Shown here piece after piece: positions 24,376 to 32,849 of a DNA stretch of 60,924 nucleotides; position 1 is the first letter of the stretch; each line of letters begins with the position of its first letter. The stretch comes from Bacteroidales bacterium UBA4363 (GTDB lineage: Bacteria; Bacteroidota; Bacteroidia; Bacteroidales; Paludibacteraceae). Made by a program: the position numbers and the translations under genes. The notes under the pieces are model-generated. The model was not told the origin of the DNA, did not search any database, and worked only from the letters and a program-made list of their open reading frames with translations. The stretch is from the NCBI GenBank assembly GCA_002393965.1, contig DGSL01000018.1, forward strand, positions 1-60,924, given 5' to 3'.

Positions 24376-24957
24376 ATGGGAAACCGTTATTTAGACTCAA
24401 CCTTCTTAGACAAGGCTATTCTGTATGCCGTAAAGGCGCATGCCAATACGGAACGTCGGGCAAAGGGATTTCCGTATATCATCCATCCGCTGGAGGCAAT
24501 GGCTATTACGGCTACGATGACCTCGGACCAGGAACTGCTGGCTGCGGCTGTCCTGCATGACACCGTGGAAGATACCTCCGTGACGGAGGACGACCTGAGG
24601 CGCGAGTTCGGCAACCGCGTGGCGGACTTGGTGAAGGTCGAAAGCGACGAGCCGGTCCCGGAAGCGGATGAGGCAAGCAGCTGGCACGCACGCAAGCAGG
24701 CAGCGATAGATCGCATCGCTGCGGCATCAAGGGACGGCAAGATGGTGGCTCTGGGTGATAAGCTGAGCAATATGCGAGCAATAGCCAGAGACTGGGAACG
24801 CCAGGGAGAATCCCTGTGGACACTGTTCCGTACGCATGACAAGTCGGAGCACGCATGGCATTACCGCGGACTGGCCAATTCTCTGAAGGATCTGTCGGGG
24901 ACTGAGGCTTATCAGGAGTTCGTCTCGCTGATCGAACGCGTGTTCGGTAAGGAATAA
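24376..24957 (+). CDS. HD-domain alarmone hydrolase-like protein (MESH1/SpoT-HD type), 193 aa
   Basis: A single RelA/SpoT-type HD domain. YIIHPLEAMAIT, AAVLHDTVEDTSV and LGDKLSNMRAIARDW contain the histidine, HD and DxxxN metal and substrate residues of (p)ppGpp hydrolases. No synthetase domain is fused. It likely removes the pyrophosphate from ppGpp-like molecules. I choose MGNRYLD at 24376, preceded by AAGGAG, because the -7 box at 24316 makes the upstream ATG at 24328 nearly leaderless. The next gene starts 17 bp after the stop. Confidence 0.85.
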   Translation: MGNRYLDSTFLDKAILYAVKAHANTERRAKGFPYIIHPLEAMAITATMTSDQELLAAAVLHDTVEDTSVTEDDLRREFGNRVADLVKVESDEPVPEADEASSWHARKQAAIDRIAAASRDGKMVALGDKLSNMRAIARDWERQGESLWTLFRTHDKSEHAWHYRGLANSLKDLSGTEAYQEFVSLIERVFGKE

Positions 24958-24974
24958 ATGGAAAGGAGAGAGAG

Positions 24975-27350
24975 ATGGACTGGAGGAAATACATCAATCG
25001 AATAGACATTCGGCGTTCCCTGACCAGGAAAATCTGTTTCTGGACACTCTTGATTGCCGCCGCTATCTTTGCGATGGTGTTCGGCGTGGGGGCGTGGTTC
25101 GCAACCCAGAAGATGTTGAAAGAGGGACACCAGAAGGCTAATCTGGAGCTCGATAAGTCAATCCTGTATATAGAAAAGGAACTGGATCTGATCGAGGCGT
25201 CGGCGCAGAACGTCGCTTTCCAGTTTCCAAAGGACTACCTGCCGTCGAAGGAAATCATAGTGTATATGTGCCGCCGCTATCTGGAGTGTAATCCCAATGT
25301 TCAGGGCATAGCCTTTGCCTTCGAACCGGAGTGCTATCCGGATGTGAAGGGCGGCTACTCGCCTTATCTGATGCGGTCCGGCGATTCGTTGCGTTATACG
25401 ATGCTCAGCGAGAAGTACAACTACTATGATCGGGAATGGTATGCCGAGACAAAACGTCAGGCAAAGCCTCGCTGGAGTAATCCTTTCCACGAGGTACACG
25501 GATCCGTCATCTGTAGTTATTGCGTGCCGCTTTACAATGCTCAGGGTAAGTTGCTCGGCGTTCTCGCCGTGGATATGGGACTGAAAGGACTGACGGAGAA
25601 GATAGAGAAGATTCGCCCGTACCCGTCCTCTCAACTGACCGTGATGGACCGTAACCTGGTGTTTATCGTACACCCGAACCGTGACTATATCCTCAGGGAA
25701 TCTGCCATGAGCCTGGTGGAGAAATCGAAAGGCATGTATGTTCCCAATGAGAGTGTCATGGTCAAGATGAAGCATAAGGAGCGCGGGTTCGACTCTTTCT
25801 ATTACAAGGACCGGGAGAAATATCTCTATTATTCGCCTATTCATCAGTCGGAATGGACGGTTGCGCTGGAATGTGATGCGGATGAAATCAAAGCCGACAT
25901 GAAGACCATCAAAGGGGAAATGTGGTTTAATACGGCGATCGGTCTGCTCATCATGCTCATTGTGATCGGACTGTTGATGCGTAGCCTGCTGCGTCCGCTG
26001 TGGCGATTCTCGGCTGCGGCGAAGAAGATAGCTCTGGGAAATTTCGATGTCTCACTGCCGGAGGTGAAGGACAGGAACGAACTGTGGCACCTGCGCCGGT
26101 CGATGAACTACATGCAGGAACACCTGAAACAGTACGTAGGGGAACTGACACACACCATGGAGGAGAAGGGCAAGATCGAGAGTGAGTTGCGTATCGCACA
26201 CGGCATACAGATGGCGATGCTTCCCAAGATATTCCCTCCTTATCCGGAACGTACGGATATGCATATTTACGGCACCCTGATTTCGGCCAAGGATGTCGGA
26301 GGGGACTTGTACGACTTCTTCATTCGTGACGAGAAACTGTTTTTCTGTATCGGTGACGTGAGCGGAAAGGGTATTCCGGCGAGCCTGGTGATGGCGGTGA
26401 CGCGCAGCCTCCTGCGCATGGTCGCCGCTAAGGAGGATCATGCGGTCGGAATCGTACAGGCACTGAATGAGTCGATGGCGGATATGAATTCGGAGAATAT
26501 GTTCGTCACGATGTTTGTCGGTGTGCTCAATCTGAAAACGGGTGAAGTGGAATACTGCAATGCCGGACATAACGCACCCTACATTCTCGGAGCCGAAGGA
26601 GTACGCCCTCTGGAGGTGGAACCGAACCTGCCCGTAGCCATCGAACCGAACATGACGTACCGTTCGCAGCATACCTATCTGAAGAAAGGGGAGAGTATCT
26701 TCCTCTATACGGACGGACTGACGGAGGCGGAGAACAAGGCGCACGAACTCTTTGGCGAGGAACGCCTCAAGCAGGAACTGGAACGGGTGAAGGAGACGTT
26801 GCCGGATGAACAGTTGAAGTCCCTGCTGGATAGCGTCCACCGCCATGCCGACGGAGCGGAACAGAGTGATGACCTGACCATGCTCTCTATCCAGTATCTC
26901 GGGGAGGGGCAGAAACCCTCTCATGAGGTAGTCCGACATGCGCTGACGCTGAGTAATAATATCCGCCAGGTGCCACTGTTGGGGACGTTTGTGGATGACA
27001 TAGCACGTGAGGCTGGCGTGAGCGAGGAGGGAACGACGCAGTTGAACCTCGCCATGGAGGAGGCGGTAGTCAACGTGATGAACTATGCCTATCCCGAAGG
27101 AGTTGTGGGCAAAATCAACCTGACGGCATTGTATGACGGCAATGACTTGACCTTCTGTATCGTCGATCACGGGAAACCTTTCGATCCGACGCAGGCGGAA
27201 GACATAGACACCACCAAGCCGCTCGAGGAACGTGGAATAGGAGGACTGGGCATCTTCCTGGTACGTCAGCTGATGGACGAACTGACCTACGAACGTAAGA
27301 ATGGCGAGAACCGACTGACTCTCGTGAAGCATTTGACCTCAAAAGGATAA
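24975..27350 (+). CDS. SpoIIE-family phosphatase with Cache, HAMP and RsbW-like kinase domains, 791 aa
   Basis: Membrane sensor. TM1 lies at about residues 19-43 and a periplasmic dCache sensor follows (CVPLYNAQGKLLGVLAVDMG near 190). TM2 is at about residues 317-335 (IGLLIMLIVIGLLMRSLL), then a HAMP linker. The PP2C/SpoIIE domain has SAKDVGGDLYDFF and GDVSGKGIPASLVMA (near 440-475). A HATPase_c domain has NLAMEEAVVNVMNYAYP (near 695) and GIGGLGIFLV. One protein therefore combines phosphatase and anti-sigma-type kinase activity of partner switching, with the STAS gene at 29112 as probable target. Confidence 0.9.
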   Translation: MDWRKYINRIDIRRSLTRKICFWTLLIAAAIFAMVFGVGAWFATQKMLKEGHQKANLELDKSILYIEKELDLIEASAQNVAFQFPKDYLPSKEIIVYMCRRYLECNPNVQGIAFAFEPECYPDVKGGYSPYLMRSGDSLRYTMLSEKYNYYDREWYAETKRQAKPRWSNPFHEVHGSVICSYCVPLYNAQGKLLGVLAVDMGLKGLTEKIEKIRPYPSSQLTVMDRNLVFIVHPNRDYILRESAMSLVEKSKGMYVPNESVMVKMKHKERGFDSFYYKDREKYLYYSPIHQSEWTVALECDADEIKADMKTIKGEMWFNTAIGLLIMLIVIGLLMRSLLRPLWRFSAAAKKIALGNFDVSLPEVKDRNELWHLRRSMNYMQEHLKQYVGELTHTMEEKGKIESELRIAHGIQMAMLPKIFPPYPERTDMHIYGTLISAKDVGGDLYDFFIRDEKLFFCIGDVSGKGIPASLVMAVTRSLLRMVAAKEDHAVGIVQALNESMADMNSENMFVTMFVGVLNLKTGEVEYCNAGHNAPYILGAEGVRPLEVEPNLPVAIEPNMTYRSQHTYLKKGESIFLYTDGLTEAENKAHELFGEERLKQELERVKETLPDEQLKSLLDSVHRHADGAEQSDDLTMLSIQYLGEGQKPSHEVVRHALTLSNNIRQVPLLGTFVDDIAREAGVSEEGTTQLNLAMEEAVVNVMNYAYPEGVVGKINLTALYDGNDLTFCIVDHGKPFDPTQAEDIDTTKPLEERGIGGLGIFLVRQLMDELTYERKNGENRLTLVKHLTSKG

Positions 27351-27357
27351 GAAAAAG

Positions 27358-28461
27358 ATGGCTGAAGAACTGAAATATGATTTGGATCTCCATTGTCAGA
27401 TGATCATGGACGACTACCGTGAGCGAAAGCCTCTGTACGAGAAGATGAAGGAAATCATCGTTCCGAGGCTGCTCACTCTGGTGAAGTCGAACGGACTGAT
27501 GGTGGATGCCGTGGAAGCACGGGTGAAGAAAGAGAAGAGCCTGGCGGGAAAGTTGGCCCTGAAGGGACATAAGTACGCCTCTCTGGACGATATCACGGAT
27601 ATATTGGGAGTGAGGGTGATCCTCTTCTATGCCGACGACGTGGACAAGGTGGCGGCGTATGTGGGGAAGGTGTTTGATGTCGATTGGGACAACTCGGTGG
27701 ATAAGCGCAAGATGCACGAACTGGACAGTTTCGGATACCTCTCGCTGCACTACGTCTGCCGTATCCCGAAGGAGATGTATGAGGATGCGGCACATCCGGA
27801 AATCAATGAGATACGCTTCGAGATTCAGATGCGCAGCGCCCTGCAACACGTCTGGGCAAGCATGGAGCACGATACGGGATATAAGAGCGATATCGAATGT
27901 CCGCGCGAATATCTCCGCATGCTGAGCCGACTGGCAGGGATGCTGGAGATGGCGGACGACGAGTTCGTGAGGATCAAGAACGGCATTGCGACCTACCGCC
28001 GTAAGGTGGAGTCGCTGATGCAGAAAGGAGAGTTCGAGTCAATCCCTTTGGACGGCGACGGCTTCAAGAGCTACCTCTCGCTGCGACCTTTTGACGCTCT
28101 GACCAACCGTATCGCCTCTATCAATCAGGCGGAGGTGCGCGAGATGCCGATGATGCCGATGCTGCCACTGCTGAAGGAAATGGGAATGCAGACCATTGGC
28201 GATCTGGAACGCTTCCTCCGCGAGAACGAAGAGGATGCCTATAACCTCGCTCTCAACCAACTGGCTGATACCGATATCGACATCCTCGCCTCGACCGTCT
28301 CGCTGCAGAACCTGATTATCGTCGCACATCTGAAGAACGGTGGTGGAAAACGGGCCCTGAAGCATGTCTATGACGTACTGAACGGGGAGTCGCCTCACAA
28401 TGAACGACTGGCAGAGATGCAGTATGACGTGGCAAGGAAGTTGGCATTCATGAATAAGTAA
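27358..28461 (+). CDS. RelA/SpoT-domain alarmone synthetase-like protein, 367 aa
   Basis: The synthetase domain (about residues 45-190) shows ITDILGVRVILFYADDVD, SFGYLSLHYV and EIQMRSALQHVWASMEHDTG, matching the G-loop and ExQxRxxxxxWAxxEH motifs of small (p)ppGpp synthetases. A C-terminal helical region with a helix-hairpin-helix-like segment (MGMQTIGDLERFLREN) follows. It starts 7 bp after the phosphatase stop. Together with the hydrolase at 24376 it would form a complete alarmone make-and-break pair in one operon. Confidence 0.85.
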   Translation: MAEELKYDLDLHCQMIMDDYRERKPLYEKMKEIIVPRLLTLVKSNGLMVDAVEARVKKEKSLAGKLALKGHKYASLDDITDILGVRVILFYADDVDKVAAYVGKVFDVDWDNSVDKRKMHELDSFGYLSLHYVCRIPKEMYEDAAHPEINEIRFEIQMRSALQHVWASMEHDTGYKSDIECPREYLRMLSRLAGMLEMADDEFVRIKNGIATYRRKVESLMQKGEFESIPLDGDGFKSYLSLRPFDALTNRIASINQAEVREMPMMPMLPLLKEMGMQTIGDLERFLRENEEDAYNLALNQLADTDIDILASTVSLQNLIIVAHLKNGGGKRALKHVYDVLNGESPHNERLAEMQYDVARKLAFMNK

Positions 28462-28482
28462 ACATAAAAAGAATAGATCAAG

Positions 28483-29115
28483 ATGAATTTATCGCAGAAG
28501 TATGTCATTACGATTAACCGCGAAGCGGGATCTGGAGGCAGGACTATCGGACGAAAACTGGCGGAACGGTTGGACGTGAACTTTTACGACAAGGCGCTGA
28601 TACACTCTTTGGAAGAGAAGTTCCAACTGTCCGAGACAGAGATAGAACGTCTGAAAGCAAAAAAGACCAGTTGGTGGAAGGAACTGACGGATTTCTACAC
28701 CCGCCGTTACGAGGTGTCTCAGTATGGAGACGAGGAAAAAGTGGCAACGACGGAAACGCTGTATCGTGCCGAGACGGAAATCCTGAAAGCGCTTGTGAGT
28801 GAGTCTTCAGGAGTCATTATGGGACGCATGGGGTTCCACATATTCAGACAGGAACCGAATAAGGTTCGTGTGATGATTATAAACGCGAAGGAAAACCGTA
28901 TCCGTCGTTTTGTTACTAAACAGAACCTGACGGAGGCACAGGCTGAAGCCGCCTTGAACCGTATTGATGAGGCTCGGGAGACCTATACCCGTCGTTTTGC
29001 GGGCGTGAGTCGCTACGACGCACGAAACTACGACCTGGTGCTCAATGTCGCCGGCATGACGGAGGACGATGCCGTGGAAATCATATTGAAATACATAAAA
29101 AGTACAGAGAAATGA
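28483..29115 (+). CDS. Cytidylate kinase-like family protein, 210 aa
   Basis: NREAGSGGRTIGRKLAE (from residue 11) is the P-loop of the cytidylate-kinase-like family (Cytidylate_kin2), followed by YDKALIHSL and, further on, VIMGRMGFHIF and VMIINAKENRIRRF as in the family. It probably phosphorylates a nucleotide or small molecule; the substrate is unknown. In Bacteroidetes such proteins often sit near sensor phosphatases. The stop overlaps the STAS start by 4 bp (ATGA). Confidence 0.8.
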   Translation: MNLSQKYVITINREAGSGGRTIGRKLAERLDVNFYDKALIHSLEEKFQLSETEIERLKAKKTSWWKELTDFYTRRYEVSQYGDEEKVATTETLYRAETEILKALVSESSGVIMGRMGFHIFRQEPNKVRVMIINAKENRIRRFVTKQNLTEAQAEAALNRIDEARETYTRRFAGVSRYDARNYDLVLNVAGMTEDDAVEIILKYIKSTEK

Positions 29116-29417
29116 CCATAGAGTTCAAAGAAAGTGAGAAGGAATTATACGTCGGACTGACAGGACGACTCGATACGGCGGCAGCAGCCGAGGTCTCCGG
29201 AGAGTTTGAACGCATCGCTAAGAGTGCAGACCGCACCATTGTGTTGGACTGCACGAACCTGGAATACATCTCCTCGTCGGGCTTGCGACTCTTTCTGACA
29301 CTCCGGAAGGAGGCGTCTGCAAAGGGTGGAAAGGTGATTGTCCGTAAGATCAACGACAGCATCCGTAACGTGTTCACGATGACGGGATTCTACAGTCTCT
29401 TCGAAATGGAGGACTGA
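29112..29417 (+). CDS. STAS-domain anti-sigma factor antagonist, 101 aa
   Basis: Single STAS domain. LTGRLDTAAAAEVSGEF and DCTNLEYISSSGLRLFLTLR contain the conserved SSSGLR turn whose serine is phosphorylated by RsbW/SpoIIAB-type kinases. It would be phosphorylated by the kinase domain, and dephosphorylated by the PP2C domain, of the protein at 24975. It is the last gene of the operon and is followed by a terminator. Confidence 0.88.
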   Translation: MTIEFKESEKELYVGLTGRLDTAAAAEVSGEFERIAKSADRTIVLDCTNLEYISSSGLRLFLTLRKEASAKGGKVIVRKINDSIRNVFTMTGFYSLFEMED

Positions 29418-29442
29418 AAGAAATAAAGACATTTTCCCATAC

Positions 29443-29485
29443 GAAGCAGGAAGCTCGGGACTATCTGTCTCGGGCTTCCTGCTTC
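29443..29485 (+). terminator. Terminator of the alarmone operon
   Basis: GAAGCAGGAAGC pairs with GCTTCCTGCTTC around an 19-nt loop, followed by CGGTTGTTT. The T tract is weak, but the position 25 nt after the STAS stop fits. The region 29486-29681 shows nothing else clear. Confidence 0.55.
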
Positions 29486-29681
29486 CGGTTGTTTATATGC
29501 CATCTGTCATGGGACAGTCTTTCGCCGATGTCTCTCCGGATTTCACGGGAGAAAAAAACAGATTTCTCTCTTTTTCGCACTGCGTTGCCAGGACTGCACA
29601 CCTGTCTGTTTTATTAGCGAACAGGTTCATAGACAACAATAACGATGTTATTAAGCAGTGTTACATAACATGCGCTTTTTT

Positions 29682-29713
29682 TTTGGAAGGTTTGGGAAAA
29701 GTACCTAATATTG
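29682..29713 (+). promoter_or_regulatory. Promoter of the lipoprotein gene
   Basis: TTTG at 29682-29685 and TAATATTG at 29706-29713, spaced 20 bp, fit the Bacteroidetes -33/-7 pattern with one mismatch. The ATG lies 57 nt downstream. Confidence 0.45.
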
Positions 29714-29770
29714 ACATCAGAATATAAAGACATGCTTTCTTGAGGTGTCTGTCGTAAAAATAGGAAGACT

Positions 29771-31492
29771 ATGAAAACAAAGGTACTTTTTCTTTCATTA
29801 CTTGGCATTGTAATGATGCTTATTGCTTGTCAGGATGAGGACAATAAGCTTCCCAAAGTGGAGAATTCAGAGGTGGTAGGCACTTGGTATACCGTATGTG
29901 AGAGTGCCGGCACCTTCCCATCAACCTTTACCGGCGTTGAAGGTCTCCCATACTCCAACATAGGTTACTATTATGTCTTGAATAGCGACAAGACGGGATG
30001 GTGCGCTACGCTGTATTTTGAGGATGGAGTTCCTGAGCCGATATATATTGTAGGTGGACGCTATGCGTCGTTTACTTACTACTCCCTCTCCGACGGGACT
30101 ATCTCTATCAAGTTTGACGAAGCAAACGCATCCTGGGCGGAATTTTTTAAAAACTGGAAAGTACGATATGACGATTCCCATGTTTTCGTTAACCCCGACG
30201 AACAGGAAATCCGTCTGGATAGGGTTGACCAGAATGAGAAGAATATGATAGAGAGCTGGGTGGCAGATTATAACGGAGGAAGCAGTTTATCAGCCGAGGA
30301 CAATAAGACTATAATAGAGAATTCGGGCACGCCTTTTTCTAAGACCTACACTTTCACCCTCAACAACAAAATTGACCAGTACAATCCCAGTGGAAAGGAG
30401 GACTGGCTGAAAGGGAACGGATCCATAGATTTGGAATTCAGAGTGTGCCCCGTTTATCTTCAGTCGTCCAATGGAGTCAACGCCGGCGATTACTATGTTG
30501 TCAAATGCGATGTCACTCCACATAACAATTCTCTCTGGGCTCCTTACAAGGAAAACCATTTCTGGTCACAAATCCGCATTTACGGATATTGGTTCAAAGA
30601 TCTTGAACTGAATGTAAGTATCGTTAACGAAGACGGCACCCCGATCAACTCAGGTTACGTTACCTATTTTGCGCGTCCTATCCCAGAAAATGCCAACGAC
30701 AGCCAAAGTTACACCGATGGTAAGACGGTTTCCATTGGTGGTACTTTGAGTGGAGGTGCCAGCCAGGCTCAGGGACTACATGCAGAAGGAGGCTTCTCGA
30801 TAGGAGCATCATGGACAAGTTCCACAAGTTATGAGCTCACAACCATCAACTCAACTCTTGACTCCTCTTTGCCGGACAAGGTTAAGTACACCTATGAGTC
30901 CAAAAACGTGCATCTCGAAGACGACTGGGGCAAACTCGATAAGAATTTCCCTCCCGCTTGCCGCACCGAGTTCACTGGCCACAGTTTCTGGGTATGGCAT
31001 ATCCCATATGACCAGACTGGCAACAACGGCGTCAAGGACGGTCTAAACAAGAAGTTCCGTATCAAAGCTTCAGTAAAAGCACATTACAGCTCTTGGTATC
31101 ACTGGCGAAGTGCATCCGAGTTCGACGGCAACCGTGTCGATTATGAAGTGTCCTTCGATACGGGCGATGGATTCCTGCTCCCGATGCCTAACCGCGTACC
31201 TTGGGGATTTATAGCTCTGAAGAACGCAACCAAATACGAGATGGCACACGTCAAGATGGTTAGCAAAACTTCAGGCGAGACGTCAATGACCGTACCTGGC
31301 TCATTCTCTAAGGATCAAGTTGCAAAAGGGGCTCTTCCTGAAGGCAACTATACCATCACCTACGACCTTATGAATCCTAATACAAACGTAGTCGTAAGCA
31401 GTTGGATAATAGACAATGTGACGGTTCACCAGGGAAAAGACGAGGAATCGGCAACCGTCACATATTCCACTACCGACGCAAAACGTAAGTAA
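29771..31492 (+). CDS. Large unknown lipoprotein, 573 aa
   Basis: A lipoprotein signal peptide (MKTKVLFLSLLGIVMMLIAC, with the cysteine of LIAC as lipid site) is followed by an N-terminal beta domain (VVGTWYTVCESAG ... GRYASFTYYSLSDG) that resembles lipocalin-like DUFs of Bacteroidetes. A longer beta-rich part (residues 150-450) and an immunoglobulin-like tail end the protein. There are no catalytic motifs. It stands alone between its own promoter and the 80-bp repeat array. A cell-surface binding protein is likely; the ligand is unknown. Confidence 0.7.
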   Translation: MKTKVLFLSLLGIVMMLIACQDEDNKLPKVENSEVVGTWYTVCESAGTFPSTFTGVEGLPYSNIGYYYVLNSDKTGWCATLYFEDGVPEPIYIVGGRYASFTYYSLSDGTISIKFDEANASWAEFFKNWKVRYDDSHVFVNPDEQEIRLDRVDQNEKNMIESWVADYNGGSSLSAEDNKTIIENSGTPFSKTYTFTLNNKIDQYNPSGKEDWLKGNGSIDLEFRVCPVYLQSSNGVNAGDYYVVKCDVTPHNNSLWAPYKENHFWSQIRIYGYWFKDLELNVSIVNEDGTPINSGYVTYFARPIPENANDSQSYTDGKTVSIGGTLSGGASQAQGLHAEGGFSIGASWTSSTSYELTTINSTLDSSLPDKVKYTYESKNVHLEDDWGKLDKNFPPACRTEFTGHSFWVWHIPYDQTGNNGVKDGLNKKFRIKASVKAHYSSWYHWRSASEFDGNRVDYEVSFDTGDGFLLPMPNRVPWGFIALKNATKYEMAHVKMVSKTSGETSMTVPGSFSKDQVAKGALPEGNYTITYDLMNPNTNVVVSSWIIDNVTVHQGKDEESATVTYSTTDAKRK

Positions 31493-31737
31493 CTGTATTT
31501 GATCCGACAATGTTCTCCATAAGGATTTTTAACTCATGAACAAACGCATCAATTTTGCCATTTGATGCAAAGTAGAGTATACATTTTGATGCTAAGAGAT
31601 GTTAATCCAATTTTGCGATTTTGAAGGGTAAACTTACAATTTGAAACCCCGATTTTTCGCGTTGTTTTCGGTTGTTTATATGTCATTTTTTATGGGAACC
31701 TTTTCGTTAAGCCGAAAGCAGAAGCCAAAATTATTTG
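31493..31737. other. Gene-free region after the lipoprotein gene
   Basis: AT-rich, with no frame that looks coding. Short repeated words (TTTTGATGC, TTTTGCGATTTTGAAG) occur but no clear hairpin. Nothing else seen before the tandem repeats. Confidence 0.4.
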
Positions 31738-32108
31738 GGTTATGCTGAGGCGAGAAAAGGACTATTGAAAATGAACCTTTTTTGAAAGCCAAATGAGCAG
31801 AGGTCGAGTTTACTCGAACTATGCCATGGCTCAAAAAAGGTCTATTGAAGATGAACCTTTTTTGAAAGCCAAATGAGCAGAGCTTGAGTTTACTCGAACT
31901 ATGCCATGGCTCAAAAAAGGTCTATTGAAGATGAACCTTTTTTGAAAGCCAGATGAGCAGAGGTCGAGTTTACTCGAACTATGCCATGGCTCAAAAAAGG
32001 TCTATTGAAGATGAACCTTTTTTGAAAGTCATATGAGCAGAGGTCGAGTTTACTCGAACTATGCCATGGCTCAAAAAAGGCCTATTGAAAATGAGCATTT
32101 ATGCTCTC
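31738..32108. repeat. Tandem array of an 80-bp unit (about 4.5 copies)
   Basis: The word ATGAACCTTTTTTGAAAG starts at 31771, 31851, 31931 and 32011, with a diverged start at 32091, so the period is exactly 80 bp. The central units are nearly identical and the outer ones decay. Each unit holds GAGTTTACTC as a short palindrome and AAAAGG...CCTTTT, able to form a hairpin. The period is not a multiple of three and no frame runs through it, so it is not coding. It lies between the lipoprotein gene and the convergent Lrp gene. Confidence 0.85.
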
Positions 32109-32281
32109 ATCGTACCCTAATAGTATTCAAAGTATCTGTGTATCAGTACAAAAGCACCTTGTTAAATCTTTACATCGCCATGAACAATGAGGTGTTTGGC
32201 CTTGTCGGAGCTTTTGTGCTTAAGTAAATGTCTTTTTTTTCAGTGTAAAAGAGCTTCTTCCAATCTTTACAGTGAAAAGGC

Positions 32282-32794
32282 TTACTTCTTCGTTTCGTCG
32301 CAGTCGGCAGGAAATTCGTTCCAAGCTTCCTCGTCAAAGACACGGAGCTGGCGCTTGAAAACCTCGTCCAGGGAGGTCTGGAACATCTCGGTCGTGAGAA
32401 TCCCCTGAATAGGGGCTATGCGGTCGAGGATGAGGTGGAGAAGGTGTCTGTTGTCGCGTGCATATACTTTGATGAATAGGGCGTACTTCCCCGTAGCATA
32501 GTGGCACTCGACTACTTCCGGGATTTTCTCAATGGCTTTAACGACCTCTGGCATGAAACTTAGGTCGTTGAGCACAACACCCAGTAGCGCACAGGTCTTG
32601 TAACCCATCTTGTAGGTGTCGATGACAAACTCGCTGCCTTTGATTACTCCTACATGGAGCAGTTTCTGTATTCGTTGGTGGATGGCGGCTCCGCTGACAC
32701 CACATTCACGTGCCACTTCGAGAAACGGAATACGGGCATTGTCCACTACCATACTCAGGATCTTCCGGTCCAATTCGTCCAGTTGAAAAGCCAT
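32282..32794 (-). CDS. Lrp/AsnC-family transcription regulator, 170 aa
   Basis: LDELDRKILSMVVDNARIPF opens the N-terminal helix-turn-helix, with VARECGVSGAAIHQRIQKL as the recognition part. The C-terminal RAM domain has GVIKGSEFVIDTYKMGYKT and HYATGKYALFIKVYAR. These regulators bind amino acids as octamers. The M20 amidohydrolase at 32850 is upstream in the same direction, 55 bp away, and could be in the same unit or a target. Confidence 0.88.
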   Translation of the reverse strand: MAFQLDELDRKILSMVVDNARIPFLEVARECGVSGAAIHQRIQKLLHVGVIKGSEFVIDTYKMGYKTCALLGVVLNDLSFMPEVVKAIEKIPEVVECHYATGKYALFIKVYARDNRHLLHLILDRIAPIQGILTTEMFQTSLDEVFKRQLRVFDEEAWNEFPADCDETKK

Positions 32795-32849
32795 AGCGCA
32801 GAAGGTTATATATGTCTCAAATGTAACAAAAAAACATCAAATAAAAAAC

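Noticed and set aside
26052..27332. Minus-strand frame of 426 codons opposite the SpoIIE-family gene
   Set aside because: Mirror of a strongly coding GC-rich gene; no family features.
31738..32108. 80-bp array as CRISPR
   Set aside because: The whole 80-bp unit is repeated with no variable spacers.
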